DNA of 64,000 bases from Globisporangium splendens (lineage: Eukaryota > Oomycota > Peronosporomycetes > Pythiales > Pythiaceae): the NCBI GenBank assembly GCA_006386115.1, contig VFIW01000122.1, positions 60,743 through 124,742 of the forward strand, in the 5' to 3' direction. Shown here one piece after another: positions 31,428-40,055 of the stretch (the first letter of the stretch is position 1; each line of letters begins with the position of its first letter). Below the pieces are notes generated by a model. The model was given only the letters and a program-made list of their open reading frames with translations, had not been told where the DNA came from and did not search any database. Position numbers and translations under genes: made by a program.

Positions 31428-34247
31428 ATGGTCTCTCCCAAGAATCCAGCTTCGACCGTAGCTACCAACCCAGCCAACACCACTCGTCGCCCTGGATCCA
31501 GGAAAGAATCCAGTGAGAAGCCTGCCTCGTCTGCCCTTCCATCCTCCTCAACCCATGCTTCTGGCCAATCAGAGGCACGGATTTGTGGAACGGGAGGGAA
31601 CGGTTCCGTGTCGCAAGACTCTGAACCCACCCCAAGTTCAAGTTCAACCCACGAAAATTTGGGATCTGGTTTTCAACCCAACCCAAGTTCAAGTTCAACC
31701 CACGAAAATTTGGGATCTGGTTTTCAACCCAACCCAAGTTCAAGTTCAACTGCAAGTTCAACCCGTGAAAATTTGGGATCTGGGTACGAACTCATCCCAA
31801 GTTCAACTGCAAGATCAAGCCGACCGAAGCTGGGATCCAGTTCCGAACCCACACCAAATGCAAGTTCAACTTGCAAATATTTGGGAAGTGGGCTCGAGAC
31901 TGGAGAACATTCCAGCTCCGACCCATCTTCGGAGGGACTTCCAGGATTGGATGAAGCGACCACCACGGGTGGTACTTCAACCGGGAATCCGCCTGACACC
32001 ACCTCTGACGACGGGGATGTCGTCATGGGGGAAGGAGGTACTGTGGAAGCGCCAGCCGAAGACACGCGTCCGACCATGGCCGACGTGATCATGCAACAAG
32101 AACACCTCCAACGCGACCGAGCTGCGGTCGAAGCAGCCCGCAAGCGCGTCGAGACCCCAAAGCCTCTTGCTGTGGACATCGAGGCGATTGAGCGCCAGTA
32201 TGCTGCTGGTCACGACTGGTCGCTCATCGCTTCGAGAATGGAACAAGCGCGACCCTACCAGCTGCCGAGAGCCAAGTACGACATGGTGATCGAGACTGGC
32301 AGAGCGCTCGCGAAGACTTCTGTCCACAAGATATTGGCGTCGCTTGCCGGTCCGGAACACGGAAACAGCGCGCTCGAAGAGCTGTGCAAGCAATTCGAGA
32401 TTGGCCAGATCTCCAAGATGCCGGGAGGCAACTTGCGCGTCAAGGTCAAGTCGAAAGAAGCCTGTGTCCGCTTGGAGCGCACCAAGGTGAATATCCTTGG
32501 AGGCGTCTTCACTTTCAAGGAGTTCGACAGCCTTGGCGACAAGTACTACTTGGCTATTGCCAATGTAGACTGCGACATGGACACGGACGTGATCCTGCAC
32601 CGACTCTTCCTTCTTGGATGCAAGCCGGTGTACGACACGTTCCGTGAAGTGAACTTGACGACGGAGATGACGTCCGCGACGTGGCGGGTGTACTTCCTGT
32701 CGAGGTCGTGTCCTCCCGCTCTGATCATCAACAACTCGGTGTGTGATCAGCTGGTCTTCGACAACAAGCTCCATCCCGTTCACGGGAAGAATGCGCCGTT
32801 CAGTTCAGAGCGAATGCCGTTTGGCTATCGCTCACTGCATGCGCTCGAGCTTGGTGTTCCGGGTGACGTGTTCCCACCACCACCCGACAACACCCCTGCT
32901 GCGACGCAGAATCATCCACAACAACCAAGGACCTACGCACAAGCTGCGACAGCGAAGACTTTCAGCTCGTCCCTGCAGAGATCGATCGACGCAGGCAAGA
33001 AGAAGGAAGTGCAGCTCACGCTCAGAGCTCAGCATGACCAAGCACCGGTGGTGACAACGCTGGCAAAGTCACGAAGCAACTCATTGGTGTCGCTGGAGAC
33101 GCTGAAGAACTCGACCGGTCCGATCACGCCTCCAGGGAGTCCGAAGCCTCAAACAAAGCCGGCTCTGTTGACGAATGGTGATGGGTTCACCACAGTGAGA
33201 AACAAGAAGAAGCGATCCCGAAATGGCATCGATTTCTTCAATTTGATGGTCAAGGATCAACCTTCCCAACCTCTCGACGGCATCGCCACGACCAACTACT
33301 TCCAAGCACTGCAGACGATAGAAGTTGCGTTCGAAGCGAAGGATGTGAGTGCTGATGCGAAGTTCGGTCCCCGATACCAGATCCTCCCCACAGAAGTGAA
33401 GCGTCCTGAAGCACTCAAGACCTCCCCAGAGTCTGCGTTCTTCGTGGAAAAGCACCACACGAAGATTCGCAAGGCATCGAAGGCGTCCTCGCTTGCCGAG
33501 GTAGCGGAGTCGATGCTCAACGATGAGAACACGGCACTTCTCAGCATCCTCCCTGACTGTCTTGTGACTGCAGACACGAAGGTCGCGAGCGTACTCAACA
33601 TCGTCGAGAACGCCACGAATCCTGACCATGTCACGAAGAAGGCAGTGGAGTCACCCCTCGCCTTCAACAGCGCTCTGTCGCTCAAGATGGCAGGAAGCGG
33701 ACGCGAGATCGCCGAGATTGCCCAGCTGCATGTGATCAACCGCGTGCTGTGCGCGTCTCAGCCGAGCGAAGACACGACGTTCAGTGTGAAGTGGAAGAAG
33801 CTGATGAAGACGACGGTCCCGTCGAAGCGAGGCGACATATTCAAGACGTGCGCCACGTGGTGGAGATCGTCTGACCAAGTCAGCGAGCTGTCACGAGCGA
33901 CGAAGGCACTCGGGTTCTTCGAACTCATGCTGATGTCGATCGCGCCGACGATCTTCAGCAACGACCACTGGATCCACTACATCACTGGTCAACCGGTCGA
34001 GTGGATCCCCGCACACCACACGAGACTCCTCCACCCCAACACTCTCCTCATGCTCTTGCGGTCGGACCTTGGTGCGCACTGCTTGAGTCAATGGAACGAA
34101 GTGCAGTGGCAGGGGTACTTGTTCGACGACCTGGAAGAGCTTCGCAAGCTCGATGGGTACTACCCGGTCGACGAGTCGGTGTTGCAGCTCCGAGTTGTCG
34201 AGGGAGAGGTGGTACTGGTAGCGGGAGGGTTGGCCACTCGTTGCTAA
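31428..34247 (+). CDS. LINE family A ORF1 protein, about 939 aa
   Basis: First ATG is 31428 (MVSPKNPASTVATNPANTTR), but the frame is open from the element's 5' end. The N-terminal third is Ser/Thr/Pro low complexity with a tandem SSSSTHENLGSGFQPNP repeat. After an acidic stretch (DDGDVVMGEGG), a conserved core begins at TRPTMADVIMQQEHLQRDRA and includes KAKYDMVIETGR-like, GNLRVKVKSKEACVRLERTK and CKPVYDTFREVNLTTEMTSA, then basic NKKKRSRNG (possible nuclear localisation) and a C-terminal helical region ending LATRC. No CCHC knuckle is seen. By position it should be the RNA-binding partner of the RT. Its core is shared with the family B ORF1 (40056-42778). Confidence 0.85.
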   Translation: MVSPKNPASTVATNPANTTRRPGSRKESSEKPASSALPSSSTHASGQSEARICGTGGNGSVSQDSEPTPSSSSTHENLGSGFQPNPSSSSTHENLGSGFQPNPSSSSTASSTRENLGSGYELIPSSTARSSRPKLGSSSEPTPNASSTCKYLGSGLETGEHSSSDPSSEGLPGLDEATTTGGTSTGNPPDTTSDDGDVVMGEGGTVEAPAEDTRPTMADVIMQQEHLQRDRAAVEAARKRVETPKPLAVDIEAIERQYAAGHDWSLIASRMEQARPYQLPRAKYDMVIETGRALAKTSVHKILASLAGPEHGNSALEELCKQFEIGQISKMPGGNLRVKVKSKEACVRLERTKVNILGGVFTFKEFDSLGDKYYLAIANVDCDMDTDVILHRLFLLGCKPVYDTFREVNLTTEMTSATWRVYFLSRSCPPALIINNSVCDQLVFDNKLHPVHGKNAPFSSERMPFGYRSLHALELGVPGDVFPPPPDNTPAATQNHPQQPRTYAQAATAKTFSSSLQRSIDAGKKKEVQLTLRAQHDQAPVVTTLAKSRSNSLVSLETLKNSTGPITPPGSPKPQTKPALLTNGDGFTTVRNKKKRSRNGIDFFNLMVKDQPSQPLDGIATTNYFQALQTIEVAFEAKDVSADAKFGPRYQILPTEVKRPEALKTSPESAFFVEKHHTKIRKASKASSLAEVAESMLNDENTALLSILPDCLVTADTKVASVLNIVENATNPDHVTKKAVESPLAFNSALSLKMAGSGREIAEIAQLHVINRVLCASQPSEDTTFSVKWKKLMKTTVPSKRGDIFKTCATWWRSSDQVSELSRATKALGFFELMLMSIAPTIFSNDHWIHYITGQPVEWIPAHHTRLLHPNTLLMLLRSDLGAHCLSQWNEVQWQGYLFDDLEELRKLDGYYPVDESVLQLRVVEGEVVLVAGGLATRC
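31620..31790 (+). repeat. Minisatellite inside LINE ORF1
   Basis: About three and a half imperfect copies of a 50-57 bp unit containing acccacgaaaatttgggatc, in frame, giving repeated THENLGSGFQPNPSSSS. Not present in the family B ORF1. Confidence 0.8.
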
Positions 34248-34287
34248 ACCAACTCCATCCCAGACAACGTGGAGCAACGCTAGTGTC

Positions 34288-37200
34288 GTGTCCGTCAACA
34301 CTAACGGCATCAAGAAGAACGGTCACCTATTTATCGACAGCGTGCTATCGAAACACTCGGTGGCATGTGTCCAAGAAACCAAGTTGAGCGACAGAACGCA
34401 TCTGTCCAAGTTCAAGTTCCACCTCGACTCGAGCTTCAAGCACCGAGTCTTTGTGAACGACCCGAACTGCCAGCTCGATCGACCGACGCGAGGAAGGAGC
34501 AATGGAGTGATCACGGTGCTCCGCTCCGACTTCCCAGGCTTCGACACGGCGGAAGAGGTCTCTCGACTCTCAGTCCCTGGTCGGTATCTCGTTGTGAAGG
34601 TGATGGTCGAGTGTGCTCCCATCTACATCCACAACGTGTATGCGCCAGTGGACCAGCAAGAGAAACACCAATTCTTCTCGAGTCTGGACACCGAAGGGTT
34701 CGAGGGTCAAGCGACGCACATGGTGTTGGGAGATCTGAACACTCCTCTGGACCCCAGACTCGACTCGTCGTCTCCAGATCTACGCTACGACCCCGGTCGG
34801 TCCAGCTGCTTGGAGTGGTTGGCGAAACTCGGTGTGGTCGATGCGTGGCGGATCCACTACGACACCAAGCGAGTCTTCACCGGTCCCCTTCCTCGGAAGA
34901 ACCGACTCGACTACATCTTGCTGTCGGAGGACTTCTACGAACGCTTCTACGACGACTCCAAGTACTTCCTGCCGAAGCATGCTGGCGACCACCTCACTCA
35001 CAGTGTGAGCCTCCGGTCTGGCTCCCAGATGCACGGCCGAGGGTACTGGAAGTTCCCTCGCTACCTCCTCGAGTACCCACTCGTGGTCTCGGCGATCGAG
35101 AAGGAGGCAGAGATGGTGCTCGACAAGCTTCGCACTTCGACATATCCTGGCAAGGTGTGGGAGAAGTGGAAGGAGAGCATCAAGTCCCAGCTCCAAGACG
35201 TGCAGAAGAAACTGCGGATGCAAGACACTGCTGCGATCGAAGAGGCTCAAGCGGCGTTGGACCAAGCGGCTGCTCGCTGTCGAGATGCGTCGACCGAGAA
35301 CAACCGCAGCGAGTTCGAAGAAGCCATGAAGATGTACAAGGAGACGGTCACGAGGACGAGCCAGTACAACCAGGACACTGCGTTCGACTTCCAAGCGGCC
35401 AACTCTGAAAAGTCGACCAAGCACTTCTTCCGTCCGCTGGACACGAGCTTGAGAAGGGTCTCGATCGAGGAGGTGATGACACCGAGTGGCAGTGTCTCAT
35501 CGAATCCTCAAGAGATATCGCTTCGCTTCCTGGAACACTGGGGGTCCGAGATGGGAGATCCTGACAGTCCGGCAGGAAGAGCTCATCCACCCGACGAAAC
35601 CATGCAACGCAAGCTTCTCGACTCCATCGTCCGGTTCACGTCGGAGATGGATCGAGACATCCTGAATGCACCAGTCACATCTCACGATCTGGCGGATGCG
35701 ATTCGACACATGAAGGCGACGTCGGCTCCTGACATGGACGGCTTGACTGCTGGTTTCTACCAGGTCGCTCCGGACGTCTTCGGTGAGTGTCTCAGTCTCG
35801 TCTTCAACGACCAACTTCGACGAGGGGTTCTGCTCCCTTCTCAGCGCAAGTCTGCCGTCGTGCTTCTCCACAAGAAAGGCTCGAGAGCACAACCAGGCAA
35901 CTACCGACCGATCGCACTCATCCCGGTGGATGTCAAGGTGCTCTCGAAGGCTCTCACCTATCGACTGCAAAGTGTCGTACCGGACCTGGTCCACGCGGAT
36001 CAGAAAGGGTTCGTCAAAGGTCGATCGATCCATCACCATGTGCGGTTCCTCGCGGATCTGCAGGACTTGGTGACGAGTCGAGACGAAGAAGCGTATGCTC
36101 TGTTCTTGGACTTCGAGAAGGCGTTCGACCGAGTGAACTGGGACTACATGTTCCGTGTGCTCGAGCGAATGGGGTGTGGTTCGGACTTTTTGCAGTGGGT
36201 GAGACTGCTGTACACCGAGCCGCAAGCACACCTCGTCATCAACCAGAACATCCAGCCTGCGCTGTATCCGACGAGAGGAGTGAAGCAAGGCGACCCGCTC
36301 TCTGCGCTTCTCTTCCTTCTCACGATCGAGCCACTGGGAAACCTGCTGCGGTCCCACGAAGAGTTCGGAGTGTGCCTCACCGAGGATCACACATCCACCA
36401 GTGTCTTCTTCGCGGACGACACGACTCTTTTGGGAGGCTCCATTGCGAGTGTGCAAGCGCAGCTTGAGCTCGTGGAGGAGTACTGCAACGGGTCTGGCGC
36501 GAAATTGAACCTTGGCAAGTCGAATCTGATGGCACTGAATCGGAACGAGATCTGTCCCCAGCTCCCTGGTGTGCATGTGCTTGGTCGGAACGAGATCTGT
36601 CCCCAGCTCCCTGGTGTGCATGTGCTTGGTCGAGCCGAGTCGGTCAAGTTCCTCGGGATCCCCTTCAGTCAGTCGCCAGTCAACGACGACATCGTCAACT
36701 TCCTCGACCAGCGCTTCTACGACGGCTTCAAGATGTGGTACAGACGAGCAAGGACTCTTCGCGGTCGTCTTCTTGTGGCGCAAACGATGGTCTTATCTCG
36801 CTTGTGGCACTACACCCAACACGTGTCGATCCCGTCGTCGGTCGTGAAGAGGTGGCAGTCGATGCTGAATCGGTTCGTCTTGAGTCGGAAGCACGATCGA
36901 GACGCAAGCCACATCCAGCTCATTCCGAAGGAGTTCTTGTATCTCCCGAGGAGTGAGGGTGGTCTGCAGATCCCAAGCATCGAAGCGCAACTGAAGCGAC
37001 AACGCCTCCAGCATCTGCTCCAGTTCATGCGATCGGCGAGCAAGCCAGACGAGCGAAGCTGGACGACACCGAGTGCGGAGCTGCTCACAGCGGTTCTTCC
37101 TCGAGTCGGTCGACGCACGGCGCTCGACTTCCTCACGGTCTCTCCTCTTCGACATGGCACGATGATCAAGTGGGAGTTGATCTCTGGTTGGTGGGAGGAG

Positions 37201-38421
37201 ACGTGGGTCTGGTGGTACAAGATCCGATGGGAGATCTCGTGGCACGACCTTCCGACGGACAAGCGTGTCTGGTATGGTCTGAACCAGCCGATCTGGTTCC
37301 ACTCGGATCCAGACCTCCACTACGAGCAGACTCCGAGGTCGCAAACCACCGCTGCACACCGTCGGTGCATCGGGATGGTGCCAGAACCCCAGCGCGGGTT
37401 CCGTCTGCACATCTCGAGGGTCTTCGGCTTGCGCTCGCTGGTCGACTTCATGAGCAATGGTGCTTCCTGGCCGAGCGAGTCCGACTTCGTCCAACGGCAC
37501 CTCGACCTCACTCTCGCGTCTGTGGCTCTCGGCGTGCAATCCCAGTGGTTGCGTTCTCTGTACCGAGAGGCGACACAGATCGCGGTCCGACTTGGAGTGC
37601 GTGAGCTTGCACCTTTGTCTTCGGACACATGGAGTGAGTGTGCATTCCCTCACCTGGGATCCAAAAGTGGCTCGAAGGTATGTCTGGTCCCAGCGATCCC
37701 GAGGAGCGCGCTTCTTCGTGTCGTGTGGGAACCGAAGCCACCGAACAAGCCCCACCCGATGTCGCTGCACTCGCAAAGTGTCGGTGACGAAGAAGTCAAG
37801 TCGTTCGTGAAGTACGGGAAGCATCTTCGCAAGATCCTACTCCCCGTGTTCGAAGACCTGCAGTTCCGCCTCGCGTTTCGGCTTCTCCCCGTGCGCTCGC
37901 GGTTCTGGTTCCTGCAACACTCGAACCCGCGCATCATCTACTGCATTCGCGACGGGTGTGACGCAGTCGAGACGGAGCAGCACTTGTTCTTCGAGTGTGC
38001 TCTCGCAACAAGACTGTGGGAGCACATACGGAACATCATGGCGCCATTTGTCCGATCCCAGTTGACATGGACCATGATTGCGACAGCAAGGAAACCAGTC
38101 GTGCGAGATGAATGGAAGGAGTGTGAGGACGTCATCGGAGACGTGTGGCACACGTTCCGAGCTGTGACCCTCCACTTCATCTGGTCGGACCGCAATCGGT
38201 GTCTGTTCGATGGAAGACAGCCCACACCGACGACGCCAGCACTGCTGGTCATCTTCACCACTGCCAGTGCGCACTTCCGGTACAACCTGAGGCGTCGATA
38301 CGACGACGATGAGAGAGCATCACTCGAGAAGGCGCTTACCAAGATGAGGAAGTATCCGCCTTTCGGTGACTTTGCGACGACCCACCCAGCAATGTTCCAA
38401 GTTCGTCACCTCCAGCACTAG
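34288..38421 (+). CDS. LINE family A ORF2: endonuclease and reverse transcriptase, 1377 aa
   Basis: Residues 1-250 form an apurinic/exonuclease-endonuclease-phosphatase domain with Glu30 (CVQETK), Asp149/Asn151 (LGDLNTPLD), Asp208 (RLDYIL) and Asp234/His235 (AGDHLTHS). Residues 530-800 are the RT (NYRPIAL, DFEKAFDRVNWDY, GVKQGDPLSALLF, FFADD at 708-711). Around 1190-1250 is a zf-RVT-type region (RLLPVRSRFWFL...C..C...ETEQHLFFEC). It nicks target DNA and copies element RNA at the nick. No ATG precedes the endonuclease: the frame opens at 34222 inside ORF1, and 34288 is only a GTG. Residues 752-781 are a tandem duplication of 15 residues. All catalytic residues are present. Confidence 0.95.
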   Translation: MSVNTNGIKKNGHLFIDSVLSKHSVACVQETKLSDRTHLSKFKFHLDSSFKHRVFVNDPNCQLDRPTRGRSNGVITVLRSDFPGFDTAEEVSRLSVPGRYLVVKVMVECAPIYIHNVYAPVDQQEKHQFFSSLDTEGFEGQATHMVLGDLNTPLDPRLDSSSPDLRYDPGRSSCLEWLAKLGVVDAWRIHYDTKRVFTGPLPRKNRLDYILLSEDFYERFYDDSKYFLPKHAGDHLTHSVSLRSGSQMHGRGYWKFPRYLLEYPLVVSAIEKEAEMVLDKLRTSTYPGKVWEKWKESIKSQLQDVQKKLRMQDTAAIEEAQAALDQAAARCRDASTENNRSEFEEAMKMYKETVTRTSQYNQDTAFDFQAANSEKSTKHFFRPLDTSLRRVSIEEVMTPSGSVSSNPQEISLRFLEHWGSEMGDPDSPAGRAHPPDETMQRKLLDSIVRFTSEMDRDILNAPVTSHDLADAIRHMKATSAPDMDGLTAGFYQVAPDVFGECLSLVFNDQLRRGVLLPSQRKSAVVLLHKKGSRAQPGNYRPIALIPVDVKVLSKALTYRLQSVVPDLVHADQKGFVKGRSIHHHVRFLADLQDLVTSRDEEAYALFLDFEKAFDRVNWDYMFRVLERMGCGSDFLQWVRLLYTEPQAHLVINQNIQPALYPTRGVKQGDPLSALLFLLTIEPLGNLLRSHEEFGVCLTEDHTSTSVFFADDTTLLGGSIASVQAQLELVEEYCNGSGAKLNLGKSNLMALNRNEICPQLPGVHVLGRNEICPQLPGVHVLGRAESVKFLGIPFSQSPVNDDIVNFLDQRFYDGFKMWYRRARTLRGRLLVAQTMVLSRLWHYTQHVSIPSSVVKRWQSMLNRFVLSRKHDRDASHIQLIPKEFLYLPRSEGGLQIPSIEAQLKRQRLQHLLQFMRSASKPDERSWTTPSAELLTAVLPRVGRRTALDFLTVSPLRHGTMIKWELISGWWEETWVWWYKIRWEISWHDLPTDKRVWYGLNQPIWFHSDPDLHYEQTPRSQTTAAHRRCIGMVPEPQRGFRLHISRVFGLRSLVDFMSNGASWPSESDFVQRHLDLTLASVALGVQSQWLRSLYREATQIAVRLGVRELAPLSSDTWSECAFPHLGSKSGSKVCLVPAIPRSALLRVVWEPKPPNKPHPMSLHSQSVGDEEVKSFVKYGKHLRKILLPVFEDLQFRLAFRLLPVRSRFWFLQHSNPRIIYCIRDGCDAVETEQHLFFECALATRLWEHIRNIMAPFVRSQLTWTMIATARKPVVRDEWKECEDVIGDVWHTFRAVTLHFIWSDRNRCLFDGRQPTPTTPALLVIFTTASAHFRYNLRRRYDDDERASLEKALTKMRKYPPFGDFATTHPAMFQVRHLQH

Positions 38422-39128
38422 TCTCCAGTCAGAAGATCTTTGGCTAGAACGCAACTCGCAAGATCCTGTACCTTATCAAATGTAGAGTATATTTATTCGA
38501 AAAGTAGTAGTATCTATATGTAGCTAGGCAGATTGAGTCGTCACTCCGTCTAATTCTAGTAATATAGACAACTTTCAACTGAGCTATCGAGGCGGCGAAC
38601 TCGCCCACTCACCACTCTCTCTCAAAAACACCACACAAACAACAACACGCACTCTACAAATTTATACTGCACCCACCTCACATGCAAGCGCCACACTTCA
38701 CCTACACGCTTCCCGCGCCACAACCGACCTCCTTGGTCATCGCTTTCGCCTCCCGTGCGCTTCAATCGTCTGACCACCCACTCGTTTCCCCGCAGTGGAC
38801 TGTCGGCCACGGCACTGGTCGAACCTCTCTTTCTGTTGTTGGGACCACCGTCTGTTTGCAGTTCTTCGTGTCTTGCTCTCGTCCCCCCTCTTCAACAAAA
38901 GCAAAAAAACAAAAATACAAAAATACAAAAATACAAAAATACAAAATACAAAATACAAAATACAAAAATACAAAAACAACGCACGCACACGACACACCAA
39001 GTGGTTTAGAACACACCCAACGCATGCCCAACCAACCAAACAGCATACACACACGACAAGTGAGCTCGGCAGACGAAATACAAACAAGAAAGAACACAGC
39101 ACAACAGCAAGCAGCCAAGCAAGAAAAG

Positions 39129-39139
39129 TGCCGCGACCC

Positions 39140-39197
<58 letters not shown>

Positions 39198-39201
39198 AGG
39201 C
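39129..39201 (-). tRNA. tRNA-Phe (GAA), array unit 1
   Basis: 73 nt with D arm GCTC/GAGC, anticodon loop CTGAAGA (anticodon GAA), five-pair T stem with TTCGATC loop and discriminator A. Internal A box (tagctcagttgg) and B box (ggttcgatccc) are intact. The minus-strand 3' flank begins CTTTTC, a short pol III terminator. The acceptor stem has one mismatch, U4 with C69. A non-autonomous element abuts its 5' end. Confidence 0.9.
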
Positions 39202-39937
39202 ACTTCTCAATTTGCTCGCTACCCCACAAGTCGACTCTTCAGAAATACCCAAGCCCATCACCACTCCACTTCCTCCACCTCTCTCTCCCACCCACTCTGC
39301 CTGCAGTATGGGTGTAGGGAGAACCAAGAAGAAGCGCAAGAAGACGCGCGTTTGGAGTCTGCATCGACATCGCCTTCCAGTTCGCCTCGCAACTGTCCGT
39401 CGATCGGCTCCGTCGGTAGAGCCGATGCACTTGGCTGAGCGAAGCGACCCGCATTGCGCTTGAGCAACTGCAAGACGACCGAGAGAGGTCGCGCTTGTGC
39501 GAGCGGGGAGTGCTCCGATCGCCAGCACGATCTCGAAGAATCAACCCAGAAGTGAAGAATGAACCCACAAGACAAGAAAACCCACAAGCGAAGAATCAAC
39601 CCACAAGTCAAGAAATCAACCCACAAGAATCAACCCACAAGACAAGAATCAACCCACAAGACATGGTTCAACCCACAAGGGAAGAATCAACCCAGAATAC
39701 ATCCTCGAGTGTCTCACACCGACACTCACACCTCAAAACAGCAAGGTTTAAAGACCTGACGCACAAGCAACCTTCACCAAGCCAACACAAACGACTGCAT
39801 AGCACAACCAAAATCTCACCCCAACAGAATTAAAGAGAAGCCTTAGTGCTAGCATCATAGAATACGCAATGGCATAGCGAGCAATTAGAAGTCAGTTTGC
39901 CGTACTATTTATTCACACTAATATACGGACACCTTTC
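39202..39937 (+). mobile_element. Non-autonomous element (0.74 kb), copy 1
   Basis: Begins with the LINE head (acttctcaatttgctcgct) and ends ctaatatacggacacctttc, followed by the 17-bp target copy at 39938-39954. It has no RT. It contains a 51-codon ORF (39308-39463) for a basic peptide, MGVGRTKKKRKKTRVWSLHR..., similar in copy 2, and a gaatcaacccacaag minisatellite. Likely moved by the LINE machinery. Confidence 0.82.
39540..39690 (+). repeat. gaatcaacccacaag minisatellite
   Basis: Eight to nine imperfect 15-20 bp copies in the non-autonomous element. The equivalent tract is at 63560-63705 in copy 2 with a different copy arrangement. Confidence 0.8.
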
Positions 39938-40055
39938 AACTGAGCTATCGAGGCACTTCTCAATTTGCCGGCTACCCCACAAGTCGACACTTCGGAAGAA
40001 CCCATCCCCTTCCAGCTCCAAGCTTCTCTCTCCGGTCGCTGTCCCTTCTCTATCA

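Larger units (their letters stand above)
31328..38576 (+). mobile_element. Full-length LINE, family A, at the tRNA-Phe target
   Basis: 7.25 kb starting with the shared head acttctcaatttgccggc and ending gtaatatagacaactttc, with no poly(A). The same 17 bp, aactgagctatcgaggc, lies on both sides (31311-31327 and 38577-38593); these are tRNA-Phe nucleotides 17 to 1. It contains ORF1 and ORF2, both uninterrupted, so this copy may be competent. RT type: L1/Tx1-like with apurinic endonuclease and FADD. Confidence 0.93.

Noticed and set aside
34001..34387. Frame of 128 codons across the ORF1/ORF2 junction (also 49308-49694)
   Set aside because: Third frame at the junction, Arg/Pro-rich and not conserved in family B; the real overlap frame is the one leading into ORF2.
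35497..36783. Long minus-strand frames antisense to LINE ORF2 (also 50804-52321 and 52352-53581)
   Set aside because: They mirror the sense RT codons in every related copy and show His/Arg/Val-rich shadow composition; unlike the LINE E and Gypsy antisense frames they overlap a strongly constrained sense gene throughout.
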